DNA of 38,691 nt, taken from JAGLTN01 sp035403325. GTDB lineage: Bacteria > Planctomycetota > Phycisphaerae > Sedimentisphaerales > Anaerobacaceae. Positions 25,340 through 33,223 of the stretch are shown here, piece after piece. The notes under the pieces were generated by a model. The model was not told where the DNA came from. It made no database searches and saw nothing but the letters and a program-made list of their open reading frames with translations. The first letter of the stretch is position 1. Each line of letters begins with the position of its first letter. Made by a program: the position numbers and the translations under genes. The stretch lies in NCBI GenBank assembly GCA_964492365.1, contig CAZBKA010000007.1, forward strand, positions 1-38,691. The letters are read 5' to 3'.

Positions 25340-26452
25340 ATGATATATAACAGTTACGGACAAACGGGCACAAAAGTTTCGGCTATTGGGTTTGGCGGGA
25401 TGAGGTTTGAGAAAGGCAAGCTTGATGAATCGGCTGAGCTTGTCAAAGCGGCTTATGATTCCGGCATAAATTATTTTGATACTGCGCCGCTTTATGTTGA
25501 TAGTGAGGAAGTTTTCGGAATTGCATTTAAAGAGATGCTGAAAACCCGTCGGCAAAACCCATTTTATGTTTCTACAAAATCAATGAAAGCAGAACCTGGT
25601 GAGGTTCGCAGGGATATTGAGACATCGCTGAAAAAAATGGGGCTTGATTATATCGATTTTTATCACTGCTGGTGCATCTATACACTTGAGGGATATTATG
25701 ACAGAAAGGCAAAAGGCGCACTCGATGAATTTACAAAGCTTAAAGAAGAAGGGTTGATAAAGCATGTATGTGTCAGTACGCATGTTCAGGGCAGCGATGT
25801 TAAAGAGCTGCTGAGTGATTATCCTTTCGAGGGTGTGCTGATGGGTTACTCTGTTATGAATTTCGCATTTCGTCAGCAGGGTTTGCAGGATGCCAGCGAT
25901 ATGGGCAAAGGCGTTGTGGTTATGAATCCTCTTGGGGGCGGGCTTATTCCACAGCATCCGGAGCTTTTCGATTTTGTTAAAACCAGACCTGACGAAAGTG
26001 CAGTAGAAGCAGCGTTGAGATTTTTGATTAATGATGATCGTATTACAACTGCGATTGTGGGCTTTAGTAACAAAGAGCATCTGGCAGAGGCGGTTAGTGC
26101 GGTTGATGGATTTGTCCCTATTAAAGAAAATGAAGTTAAAAGAATACATGATGGTCTGAAAGGGGCGTTTGATAAGCTTTGTACAAGTTGCAGCTATTGT
26201 GATAAATGTCCACAGAAAGTACCGGTGCCTAAGATGATGTTTGCATATAATCAATTAACTTTGACGAAAAAGCCTGTCGAAATGGTAAATTGTATTAATT
26301 GGCATTGGGGGATAGATCTGCATAGTGACATTTTCAGCAGCTGTGTCCAATGCGGGCTTTGTGAAAAACTTTGTACCCAGAAACTTCCTATAATTAATCG
26401 GCTTAAGGAAATAAAGGTTGAAGTAGAAAAATATCTTAAGCAACAGGGTTAA
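25340..26452 (+). CDS. Aldo/keto reductase with C-terminal iron-sulfur domain
   Basis: This 370-residue protein has an aldo/keto reductase barrel (about 1-260) fused to a ferredoxin-like tail. The N-terminal TGTKVSAIGFGGMRF, the catalytic region FDTAPLY and the lysine in STKSM follow the AKR pattern; HCWC replaces the classical histidine region. The tail has C-x2-C-x2-C-x2-CP (CTSCSYCDKCP) and C-x2-C-x2-C-x3-C (CVQCGLCEKLC), so two [4Fe-4S]-type clusters are possible. This is the Fe-S predicted oxidoreductase branch of the AKR family, common in anaerobes; substrates are largely unknown. GGAG 8 bases upstream supports the start. The shared upstream element links it to the GH2 gene, hinting at sugar metabolism. 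A terminator follows. Confidence 0.87.
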   Translation: MIYNSYGQTGTKVSAIGFGGMRFEKGKLDESAELVKAAYDSGINYFDTAPLYVDSEEVFGIAFKEMLKTRRQNPFYVSTKSMKAEPGEVRRDIETSLKKMGLDYIDFYHCWCIYTLEGYYDRKAKGALDEFTKLKEEGLIKHVCVSTHVQGSDVKELLSDYPFEGVLMGYSVMNFAFRQQGLQDASDMGKGVVVMNPLGGGLIPQHPELFDFVKTRPDESAVEAALRFLINDDRITTAIVGFSNKEHLAEAVSAVDGFVPIKENEVKRIHDGLKGAFDKLCTSCSYCDKCPQKVPVPKMMFAYNQLTLTKKPVEMVNCINWHWGIDLHSDIFSSCVQCGLCEKLCTQKLPIINRLKEIKVEVEKYLKQQG

Positions 26453-26467
26453 AAACAGTTAAAATTG

Positions 26468-26498
26468 CGGGCTGACGATCACTATGGTCGTCAGCCCG
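26468..26498. terminator. Bidirectional terminator between aldo/keto reductase and PilZ genes
   Basis: CGGGCTGACGA (26468-26478) and TCGTCAGCCCG (26488-26498) form a perfect 11-bp stem with a 9-base loop. On the plus strand TTTATGT follows; on the minus strand CAATTTT follows. It lies between two convergent genes. Confidence 0.75.
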
Positions 26499-26537
26499 TT
26501 TATGTGTAAGAAAAAAGTATCTTAACTCTTTTATTTG

Positions 26538-26876
26538 TTAGTCTATCAATGGTTCAAACTCAATAGCGACACCGATGTTAGCGTCCTTGAGCATATTTCT
26601 GCGTTCTACTCGTACGACTCTACCAGTTTTTATACGTGCGAAGCAGCCTTTTTCTATAGCCAAAGCTTCTGTCCTTGGAAAATTGATTTCGACGATGCTT
26701 CCATTGTGAACAGGGGTGGTCATCGGAAAATTAACAAAGACGCCAGTTTTGCTGATGTTTGAGCTTTTGCCGTTGAAGAACCTGTTTGATTCAGGCAGCC
26801 ACATACTGATAGGCCAAGAAAGGTTTGTTCTTGCATCGTTACGCTGTTCAACTAATGTTTCAACTACAGTTTCCAT
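26538..26876 (-). CDS. Small single-domain PilZ protein
   Basis: This 112-residue protein consists of little more than a PilZ domain. R12-NDA-R16 supplies RxxxR and N40-I-S-K-T-G45 supplies the (D/N)xSxxG motif, so cyclic di-GMP binding is expected. AGGAG upstream supports the ATG. It is the second PilZ gene in the window and unlike the first (2523-3314) has no partner domain. It is monocistronic, with a terminator beyond its stop codon. Stand-alone PilZ proteins often regulate pili, motility or secretion; the pseudopilus locus begins 3.5 kb away, but a link is inference. Confidence 0.85.
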   Translation of the reverse strand: METVVETLVEQRNDARTNLSWPISMWLPESNRFFNGKSSNISKTGVFVNFPMTTPVHNGSIVEINFPRTEALAIEKGCFARIKTGRVVRVERRNMLKDANIGVAIEFEPLID

Positions 26877-27146
26877 ATTGTCATTCTCCTAATTAAAGTC
26901 GTTCCATCAATATTTTTAACTATCGGCGATGTTAATTTAGTTAGTTTAGGGTATTTAGTGGAAATATGTTAATTTGGTGAAGTTTTTTTATTTTTCAGGA
27001 TTTGTGATAATTTTCAAAGTTATTATAGGAACCTGGAGTGATAATTTTTTTTATTTTTTTAATAAAACTACTCAAATTGTTTAAACTATCCATGTTAACA
27101 TGGTTTTTGTGTGGAGCGATTTAAAGGCTGATTTAGAAGGGTTTAG
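26877..27146. other. AT-rich intergenic region between PilZ and argH genes
   Basis: This divergent spacer has no ORF that I accept. It contains a direct repeat ATGTTAATTT at 26929-26938 and 26966-26975, upstream of the PilZ gene. It also contains a perfect 14-bp palindrome CCATGTTAACATGG at 27090-27103 and long T- and A-tracts. The palindrome could be an operator for either flanking gene. Confidence 0.4.
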
Positions 27147-27175
27147 TTGACAATTATGGGGTTCGACCTTATGAT
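27147..27175 (+). promoter_or_regulatory. Near-consensus sigma70 promoter of argH operon
   Basis: TTGACA (27147-27152), exactly 17 bases, then TATGAT (27170-27175): one mismatch from the full consensus. Transcription should begin near 27182, giving a leader of about 30 bases before the argH ATG at 27211. Confidence 0.8.
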
Positions 27176-27210
27176 TAAAGCTGTTTTTATTTGTTACGGA
27201 GTTGAAAATT

Positions 27211-28599
27211 ATGACTAAGCAGGAAAAAAGCTGGGAAAAAAGACTTAAGGGCAAGACAGATGAACTGGCTGTTGATTTTGTTGAGTCTTTGTCTTATGAC
27301 GTCCGGTTATATAAATATGATATCAGGGGATCAATCGCACATGCGAAAATGCTTTCTGAGCAGGGACTGATTACCAAGTCTGAGTTTGGACAGATTAAGC
27401 AGGGGCTTTTGCAGATTTCAGAGCAGATAGAGTCTGGTGAGTTTAAATTTGACAAAACACAGGAAGATATTCATATGGCAGTTGAGGCGGCGCTTGTGGA
27501 ATTGATAGGCGATGCCGGTAAGAAACTGCATACTGGAAGAAGCAGGAACGATCAGGTTGCGACTGATATCCGTTTATGGATGAGAGATGAGATAGTTGTT
27601 CTGCAGGGCAAGATTAAAAAATTGCAGGCGGCGTTTGTGAAACTTGCCGGTTGTTATGCAGAAAATATAATGCCGAGTTACACACATATGCAAAGAGCGC
27701 AGCCGATTGTTATTGGAGCATATTTGCTTAGTTTTGTCGAACAGCTTGAAAGAGATTCTGTAAGGCTTTGCAATTGCAGCAGGGGGCTTAATTTTTCACC
27801 GCTTGGAAGCGGTGCCGTTGCAGGCAGTACCATTGCTATTAACAGAAAATCGACCGCTGATGAGCTTGGTTTCGATGGCGTGACAGCTAATAGTATCGAT
27901 TCTGTTTCTGACAGGGATTTTTGTGCGGAATTCATTTTTGATTGTTCGCTACTGGCGGCTCATCTTTCGAGGCTTGCAGAGGACTGGATAATATACTCAA
28001 CAAATGAGTTTAATTTTATAAAGATATCGGATAGCTATTGCACATCGTCGAGTATGATGCCACAGAAACGTAATCCTGATATGCTGGAATTGATACGTGC
28101 CAAGACGGGCAGCATTTATGGTGCCTTGATTGCGATGCTGACTATACTGAAAGCTTTGCCAAGTGGATATAACAGGGATCTGCAGGAGGATAAGCTTCAT
28201 GTGTTCAAGTCAGCTGATACTGCGGCTGCTTGTGTTGATATGGCAGAGGCGATAGTATCCAATACGAAGTTTAATTGCAGCGAGATTGAAACGGGAATCG
28301 ATAGTGGTTTCCTCGATGCGACAGGACTGGCAGAATATCTGGTTGGCAAATCGGTTCCTTTCAGACAGGCTCATGGTGTGGTTGGCAGTCTGGTTGCTTA
28401 TTGTGAGGGAGCCGGCAAAAAATTGTCAGATTTGAGTATTGATGAATTTAGAAAATACTGCAATAATATCGGAGATGACGTTTATAAGAGCCTTGGTGCA
28501 GTTAATGTTGCTGGCAACTACGTTACCGAAGGTGCAGGCAGTGCGGAGCAAAGTAAAAAGCGTATTAATTACTGGAACAGACGGCTGGGGAAAAAATGA
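27211..28599 (+). CDS. argH: Argininosuccinate lyase
   Basis: This 462-residue enzyme of the fumarase/aspartase superfamily splits argininosuccinate into arginine and fumarate, the last step of arginine synthesis. Signature regions are HTGRSRNDQVATD (about residue 110) and the flexible catalytic loop SSSMMPQKRNPD (about 280). YTHMQRAQP is also typical. I chose ATG 27211 over the in-frame TTG at 27202 because GGAG (27198-27201) overlaps that TTG region and is 9 bases from the ATG. It is the first gene of an operon with thiL (ATGA overlap) and tsaE. A near-consensus promoter drives it. Confidence 0.95.
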   Translation: MTKQEKSWEKRLKGKTDELAVDFVESLSYDVRLYKYDIRGSIAHAKMLSEQGLITKSEFGQIKQGLLQISEQIESGEFKFDKTQEDIHMAVEAALVELIGDAGKKLHTGRSRNDQVATDIRLWMRDEIVVLQGKIKKLQAAFVKLAGCYAENIMPSYTHMQRAQPIVIGAYLLSFVEQLERDSVRLCNCSRGLNFSPLGSGAVAGSTIAINRKSTADELGFDGVTANSIDSVSDRDFCAEFIFDCSLLAAHLSRLAEDWIIYSTNEFNFIKISDSYCTSSSMMPQKRNPDMLELIRAKTGSIYGALIAMLTILKALPSGYNRDLQEDKLHVFKSADTAAACVDMAEAIVSNTKFNCSEIETGIDSGFLDATGLAEYLVGKSVPFRQAHGVVGSLVAYCEGAGKKLSDLSIDEFRKYCNNIGDDVYKSLGAVNVAGNYVTEGAGSAEQSKKRINYWNRRLGKK

Positions 28600-29531
28600 A
28601 ATCAGAAGAGGATAAAATAACCGAGTGGTTTGCTAAGCAAAGTAAGCTTGATGGTCGAAAGTTCCCTATCGGCATAGGCGATGATATGGCGATGGTTGAC
28701 CTGGGTGGTGATAAGAGTTTTCTTGTTACTACTGATATTCTGCTGGAGGGGGTGCATTTCAATCTTTCCAAAGCTACGCTTGAGCAGGTTGGTTATAAAT
28801 CCATGGCAGTTAGTTTGAGTGATTGTGCAGCGATGGCTACAAAACCGATTGGTGCGGTGGCAGCAGTAGCTTTGCCGCGTGGTTGCGGGGCAAGTGAATT
28901 AAAAAAAATTCATAAGGGGATAAGCATAGCTGCTGATAAATATAACTGTCCATTGGTTGGTGGTGACATTACCAGTTGGAAAAGTGATGCGGGCCTGGCG
29001 ATAAATATTACGATGTTCAGCTCCGTAGGCAACTGCAAACCAGTGAAAAGATCCGGCGCGATGGTTGATGATGTTATTTGTGTAACAGGTTTTCTTGGCG
29101 GAAGCGACGTTGGCAAACATCTTGATTTTACTCCGAGAGTTTTTGAGGCTTTAGCGATTACCTCAATGGTCAAGGTTAATTCAATGATGGATTTGAGCGA
29201 TGGGTTGAGCAATGATCTGCCGAGGATATGCAGACAAAGCAAGGTAGGGGCATTGATAGAGGGAGATAAATTGCCCATTTCAGCCCAGGCTATGAGCAAA
29301 GAGGACCCGTTGGGAGCGGCGTTGAATGATGGTGAGGATTTTGAATTGCTTTTTACGCTTTCCAAGAAAGACAGTGAGAAACTTTTTGAGAACTGGGAAG
29401 GTGATTTGAGAATTACGCCTATCGGTGAGATTACCAATAGCGGCATAGTAGAAATGAAAACGGCCTGTGGTTTGATAGTGACATTGAAACCAAAGGGTTA
29501 CGATCATCTTGGGGGCAGCGATGGAGTTTAA
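28596..29531 (+). CDS. thiL: Thiamine-monophosphate kinase
   Basis: This 311-residue ATP-dependent kinase phosphorylates thiamine monophosphate to thiamine pyrophosphate. It has the AIRS/ThiL fold with GIGDDMAMVD, VTTDILLEGVHF and YKSMAVSLSDCAAMATKP at the N-terminus, and MDLSDGLSNDLPRI and GALNDGEDFELLFT-like motifs later. Metal-binding aspartates are conserved. Its start overlaps the argH stop (ATGA), which indicates translational coupling. Length is typical. Confidence 0.93.
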   Translation: MKSEEDKITEWFAKQSKLDGRKFPIGIGDDMAMVDLGGDKSFLVTTDILLEGVHFNLSKATLEQVGYKSMAVSLSDCAAMATKPIGAVAAVALPRGCGASELKKIHKGISIAADKYNCPLVGGDITSWKSDAGLAINITMFSSVGNCKPVKRSGAMVDDVICVTGFLGGSDVGKHLDFTPRVFEALAITSMVKVNSMMDLSDGLSNDLPRICRQSKVGALIEGDKLPISAQAMSKEDPLGAALNDGEDFELLFTLSKKDSEKLFENWEGDLRITPIGEITNSGIVEMKTACGLIVTLKPKGYDHLGGSDGV

Positions 29532-29970
29532 TATAGTTACGGCTTCAGCGGGGCAGACTATTGAGGTTGGCAGGAAATTCGGTCAGCAGTTGAAGGGCGG
29601 TGAGATTGTCTGTCTTATCGGAACATTAGGCAGCGGCAAGACACATCTTATAAAAGGTATAGCTAAAGGTGCAGGTGCCGATGACAACAAAACGACAATT
29701 AACAGCCCGACATTTGTGTTAGTAAATGAATATCAGGGCAGGTTCGATATTTATCATATAGATGCGTACAGGCTCGAATCAATCGAGGATTTCGAGCGGA
29801 TTGGGTTCGACGATTTTTGTTATCGCAATTCGGTGGTATTAATCGAATGGGCCGATAAAATTATGCCGGCTTTGAATCAGCAGGATTGTATCGTGATCGA
29901 GCTTGAGCATAAGAGTAAAAACGAAAGAAGTATACGTTTTAAAAATATTTCATCTGACATAACTTTTTAG
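29521..29970 (+). CDS. tsaE: tRNA threonylcarbamoyladenosine biosynthesis ATPase
   Basis: This 149-residue P-loop ATPase works with TsaB and TsaD to form the t6A37 modification of ANN-decoding tRNAs. The Walker A motif is GTLGSGKT (about residues 34-41). SPTFVLVNEY, YHIDAYRLE and VVLIEWADK are the hallmark TsaE blocks. The ATG at 29521 lies 11 bp inside the thiL end and follows a G-rich weak ribosome site; an in-frame TTG at 29509 is less likely. It is the last gene of the argH-thiL-tsaE unit. tsaB and tsaD are not in the window. Confidence 0.93.
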   Translation: MEFNIVTASAGQTIEVGRKFGQQLKGGEIVCLIGTLGSGKTHLIKGIAKGAGADDNKTTINSPTFVLVNEYQGRFDIYHIDAYRLESIEDFERIGFDDFCYRNSVVLIEWADKIMPALNQQDCIVIELEHKSKNERSIRFKNISSDITF

Positions 29971-30002
29971 TCAATATAGATTATTAGTTACAGCAATACA
30001 GC

Positions 30003-30070
30003 AGAGGATAAGTATTATCAGACGTTTTGGATAATAGTTCCTCTGTGATTTCATTTCTTATTATTTTTTA
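30003..30070 (+). terminator. Probable terminator of the argH-thiL-tsaE operon
   Basis: AGAGGA (30003-30008) pairs with TCCTCT (30039-30044), and inside it TATTATC (30013-30019) pairs with GATAATA (30030-30036), with a small asymmetric internal loop. A T-rich stretch (TTATTATTTTTTA) follows about 15 bases later. The structure is good but the T-tract is distant, so efficiency is uncertain. Confidence 0.45.
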
Positions 30071-30081
30071 TATATCCAAAT

Positions 30082-30110
30082 TTGGCAGTGGTACCTTTTG
30101 TTTCTATCTT
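30082..30110 (+). promoter_or_regulatory. Possible promoter of the gspG-like gene
   Basis: TTGGCA (30082-30087), 17 bases, then TATCTT (30105-30110). It would give a leader of about 230 bases before the pseudopilin. The spacer contains GTGGTACCTTTT, which recurs with one change before the gspH-like gene. Confidence 0.35.
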
Positions 30111-30184
30111 TAATTTAGATATTTAAAAACACATAGGTGATAAAAGTCCTGATTTGTAAGGCTTTTAAGTCAAAAAGGAACATT

Positions 30185-30262
30185 ATGAAAGTTTTGATAA
30201 GAGAACAATTTTTTTTCTGGGAGGCTGACAGGCGAAAAAGTTTTGTTTTTTTGGTTAAGTAA
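30185..30262 (+). CDS. Putative 25-codon leader ORF before the major pseudopilin
   Basis: A 25-residue reading frame starts MKVLIREQFFFW and ends FVFLVK. AAGGAA lies 5 bases before the ATG, a better ribosome site than many genes here have. The stop codon abuts a hairpin (AGGCTTCGA 30262-30270 / TCGATGCCT 30276-30284, one mismatch, 5-base loop). It is not similar to any protein I know. It may be a leader peptide that links translation to expression of the gspG-like gene, or a chance ORF. Confidence 0.3.
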   Translation: MKVLIREQFFFWEADRRKSFVFLVK

Positions 30263-30284
30263 GGCTTCGATGTCGTCGATGCCT
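30262..30284 (+). promoter_or_regulatory. Hairpin in the pseudopilin leader
   Basis: AGGCTTCGA and TCGATGCCT pair over 9 positions with one T-T mismatch around a 5-base loop. There is no following T-tract, so it is more likely a leader structure or RNA-stability element than a terminator. It is 62 bases before the gspG-like start codon. Confidence 0.4.
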
Positions 30285-30346
30285 CACACAGTTTAAATCT
30301 AAAATAGTATAAATTTAAAAATATTTTTTTTACAAAGGGTTAAATA

Positions 30347-30817
30347 ATGAAAGCAAAAAAAGGGTTTACATTGGTGGAAATTCTGATCGTAGTTGTAATT
30401 CTTGGTATTCTGGCTGCAATCGTAATTCCGCAGTTCACAGATGCGAGCACAGAAGCTAAAGAAGCGAATCTGAAAAGTACACTTCAGTCAGTTCGCAGTC
30501 AAATCGAACTTTACAAAATTCAGCATAATGATGATTTACCAGGTACCGTTGCAGGTGTGAGTTTTGCACAGAGCCTGACTGGGTACACATTAGATACTGG
30601 TGCTTTAGCTGATACTCAAGCACCTGGTGAAGGTGTTTATGGACCGTATCTTCAAGCTATGCCTAAAAATCCATGGGTTAATGATGCTACTTCTGATGAT
30701 GTTACAATTGTAGATAGTGATCCCAATGCAGCAGGTACAACGGGTTGGTTCTTTAATACCACTACAGGTAAATTTGGCGCTTGTGACGGTGCAGATGGCG
30801 ATCATTGGAATCTGTAA
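30347..30817 (+). CDS. GspG-like major pseudopilin
   Basis: This 156-residue type IV pilin-like protein has a short basic leader MKAKKG cleaved after G6, then FTLVEILIVVVILGILAAI with E11 at the +5 position. The globular part has GspG-like features: PQFTDAS, an EANLKSTLQSVRSQIELY helix, and a late PKNPWVND segment resembling the conserved loop of major pseudopilins. It should form the main shaft of a type II secretion pseudopilus or related fibre. AAAGGG precedes the ATG. A strong terminator right after the stop separates it from the minor pseudopilins, and a 376-bp leader with its own possible promoter lies upstream. PilA-like function cannot be excluded. Confidence 0.87.
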   Translation: MKAKKGFTLVEILIVVVILGILAAIVIPQFTDASTEAKEANLKSTLQSVRSQIELYKIQHNDDLPGTVAGVSFAQSLTGYTLDTGALADTQAPGEGVYGPYLQAMPKNPWVNDATSDDVTIVDSDPNAAGTTGWFFNTTTGKFGACDGADGDHWNL

Positions 30818-30851
30818 TCTGTTGAAGCTTGCATAGCATAAATGCGAAATT

Positions 30852-30900
30852 AAAGCTGACTGGTTCGGGCGAAGATGCCTTGGCTAGTCAGCTTTTTTTT
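30852..30900 (+). terminator. Strong Rho-independent terminator after gspG-like gene
   Basis: AAAGCTGACT (30852-30861) pairs with AGTCAGCTTT (30886-30895), and the stem runs into an uninterrupted T-tract. It lies 35 bases after the pseudopilin stop and before the minor pseudopilin genes. Confidence 0.85.
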
Positions 30901-30941
30901 TATGTTTTCTTTGTGGTCAGAAATGCCGAAGTTAAAGTTAT

Positions 30942-31382
30942 ATGATTATGAAGATTGTAAGTTCTAAAAGACATAAAGGTTTTTCGCTGGCAGAGGCTAT
31001 GATAGCACTGGTTATCCTGGGCTTTGCGGCTTCGGCTGCGACTGTGCCTTTTTCCAGCGGTTCGAAAGTCCGAGCTGAAGGGATGCGGATGACTTTGGCG
31101 GCCTGCCTTGCTAATGATTTGATGGAGCAGGTTGCGGCTGAGGATTTTGGTAACATTGTAAGCAATTATAATTATTCTGAATCTCAGGGGCAGATTAAGA
31201 ATTATCAGGGCAGTAATTTTACTGATTCGAGGTATTCTAAATTCAGCAGAACAGTTGCCAGTGAGAAAGTTTATGTATTGCCTGAGGGCGACAAATTTAA
31301 TGCAAAATTTATCCATGTAACTATTACAGTGTATTATGACGGCATCGAGATGGTCGAAATCAACAGGTTAATAAGTAAATGA
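30942..31382 (+). CDS. GspI/PilV-like minor pseudopilin
   Basis: This 146-residue prepilin-like protein has a basic leader ending K12-G13, then FSLAEAMIALVILGF with E18 at +5. The globular part is short. The first gene of a minor pseudopilin group, it is followed at 15 bp by the GspJ-like gene. Its position and the L-A-E-A start of the helix fit GspI/PilV-type minor subunits that sit at the tip of the pseudopilus. The start could also be ATG 30948. The ribosome site is weak. Confidence 0.75.
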   Translation: MIMKIVSSKRHKGFSLAEAMIALVILGFAASAATVPFSSGSKVRAEGMRMTLAACLANDLMEQVAAEDFGNIVSNYNYSESQGQIKNYQGSNFTDSRYSKFSRTVASEKVYVLPEGDKFNAKFIHVTITVYYDGIEMVEINRLISK

Positions 31383-31397
31383 TATTTTAAAGAGATT

Positions 31398-32051
31398 ATG
31401 GTTTTGAAAAAAAACAGAAGACAATTTGGCGGCTTTACACTTGTGGAGTTGATGGTAGCGATTGTTATCACAGGTTTTATTATGTCTGCGGTAGCTGGGC
31501 TTGCCTTTGCGTTTAGCAGTGCCAATGATTCTTCTGATGAAACAGCTACTATACAGGCCCAGGTTAGATTTACTGAATTGCGTTTAAAAGAATTAATAAA
31601 CCACAGCAGGCTGGTATGTGCCAAGACAAATCAGGATCTGATTTTGTGGAGTGGTGACGCCGATGGGGACAATAATATGGATGTTGCAGAGATTGTCTAT
31701 ATTGAGACCGGGTCGGATAATAATTACATTCAGTTACTCGAGTTTAAATCTGCACAGGCTTGGCTGATAAACGGCTTTGATAGTTGTAACAAGATGAATA
31801 TTCTTCCAATTGCCGATGTTAAACTTTCTTTTATTGGCGGAACGGTTTATTCACGCACGAAATTTATAAAATCATGCAGTAACGTCAGTTTTACTCTTGA
31901 TAAAGCGGCTCCAAATACGGAGTTTGTAAATATTTCTTTTGATATTAATGTTAATGGCATTAGTCAGAATTATCAAATAAACGCAAAATTACACTGCTGG
32001 GCAGGCAATTTGCTTGATAGCTCAGGTTATCTTGTTACTGATGATGATTGA
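31398..32051 (+). CDS. GspJ/PilW-like minor pseudopilin
   Basis: This 217-residue prepilin-like protein has leader MVLKKNRRQFGG cleaved after G12, then FTLVELMVAIVITGFIMSAVAGLAFAF with E17 at +5. An amphipathic helix (ATIQAQVRFTELRLKELI) follows, then a beta-rich globular domain. Length and order fit the larger tip pseudopilin GspJ or PilW. It lies between the GspI-like and GspK-like genes. The stop codon overlaps the next start (TGATG). Confidence 0.75.
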   Translation: MVLKKNRRQFGGFTLVELMVAIVITGFIMSAVAGLAFAFSSANDSSDETATIQAQVRFTELRLKELINHSRLVCAKTNQDLILWSGDADGDNNMDVAEIVYIETGSDNNYIQLLEFKSAQAWLINGFDSCNKMNILPIADVKLSFIGGTVYSRTKFIKSCSNVSFTLDKAAPNTEFVNISFDINVNGISQNYQINAKLHCWAGNLLDSSGYLVTDDD

Positions 32052-33223
32052 TGATTATGAACAGAGTTAAAGGAACTCATAACAGATCTGGTGTTGTACT
32101 GCTGATCATCTTATTTATCGTGATGATAGTAACAGTGGTATCACTTGGTTTTATAGCTCAAAGCGATGTTGAGCTTAGCTGTGGTGTTAATATGGCTTTG
32201 AAAAGCCAGATGGACTATCTTGTCCAGTCGGGGCTAGAACATGCCAAGGGGATTATACTTAATCCACAGGATGCAAGTACTGAATACTGGACGGGGGGGA
32301 CTGGTTTCCAGCTTGATGACAGCAGCAATGATTATTATGATGTTTCGATTTCACGAACGAGCTATTGTAATTATCAAATTGAAAGTTATGCATACCGTTC
32401 TCAAGATGGGCAACAGACAGGTTCAAGTAAACTTCGGGCAAATCTGCGTCTTGATCCTTGTATAGCTCTTAGAACAGGGCAGGGCTGGACGTCGGAACCA
32501 GGATTGATTGTAACTGGCGATGTTTATTCTAAAGGTTATCTGGCTGGCGAAGCAACTATAAAAGGAGATGCTTTTGCAGGAGAAGATATATACGCTACTG
32601 TTAATATTACAGGCAGTGAGAATGAAGAAAATGTTGAAATAATACCATTTCCTGCTATAGATTGTGGAAGTTTTAGACCTTTATATTACATAGGCAGCAA
32701 CAGCTACAGCCCATATACAATTAGTAACCTTGTACCATTAACCTGTGTTAGTTACACATCCTCAGTCAGTAATCCTAAAGGTGTTTATTATTGTAATGGC
32801 AGTCTTATTCTGGGCAATAGTGCAAATATTTATGGAACGTTGGTTGTTAATGGCAATTTAACAATTAATGGAACAAATGTTATTATTTCAGCGAAGAAGA
32901 ATTTTCCCGCTCTTATTGTTACTGGAAAGCTCAAATTAGTAACTAACAGCCATTGTGTGATTTCAGGTCTGGTTCAGATCGGGGATGAAATTGAAGGGAT
33001 AACAGCACTTGGTGTCGAAGGTGGTACGTCTATTACATGTACTGTTAACGGCAGCGTATTTATTAAGAATTATGATATTGATGGTCTTTCGTCTCCTACA
33101 AATACATTAAGAATTAATGCCTGGCCTGATAAATCTGCGATTGAGTTATGGAATTCAAGCGGGACGCCATTTCGTTGGAATTGTACCGGCGGAGCCTTTT
33201 ATAAAAGCATTGTACGATATTGA
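32051..33223 (+). CDS. GspK/PilX-like protein with beta-helix-like C-terminal region
   Basis: This 390-residue protein begins with MNRVKGTHNRSG followed by VVLLIILFIVMIVTVVSLGFIAQSD. This is the GspK/PilX-type N-terminus, which lacks glutamate at +5. The middle and C-terminal half (about 160-340) contain repeated short beta segments (LIVTGDVYSKGYLAGEATIKGDAFAG; NGSLILGNSANIYGTLVVNG-type repeats) that resemble a right-handed beta-helix such as the polymer-forming/bactofilin type. GspK normally caps the pseudopilus tip, so the beta-helix would be exposed there. The start ATG 32051 overlaps the previous stop by one base. A 381-bp gap follows. Confidence 0.65.
   Translation: MIMNRVKGTHNRSGVVLLIILFIVMIVTVVSLGFIAQSDVELSCGVNMALKSQMDYLVQSGLEHAKGIILNPQDASTEYWTGGTGFQLDDSSNDYYDVSISRTSYCNYQIESYAYRSQDGQQTGSSKLRANLRLDPCIALRTGQGWTSEPGLIVTGDVYSKGYLAGEATIKGDAFAGEDIYATVNITGSENEENVEIIPFPAIDCGSFRPLYYIGSNSYSPYTISNLVPLTCVSYTSSVSNPKGVYYCNGSLILGNSANIYGTLVVNGNLTINGTNVIISAKKNFPALIVTGKLKLVTNSHCVISGLVQIGDEIEGITALGVEGGTSITCTVNGSVFIKNYDIDGLSSPTNTLRINAWPDKSAIELWNSSGTPFRWNCTGGAFYKSIVRY

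Noticed and set aside
30081..30105. Sigma54-type promoter before the gspG-like gene
   Set aside because: GG and GC dinucleotides are not at the required 10-base spacing.
30180..30346. Possible c-di-GMP (GEMM) riboswitch in the pseudopilin leader
   Set aside because: The leader lacks the conserved GEMM core bases; only one short hairpin is visible.
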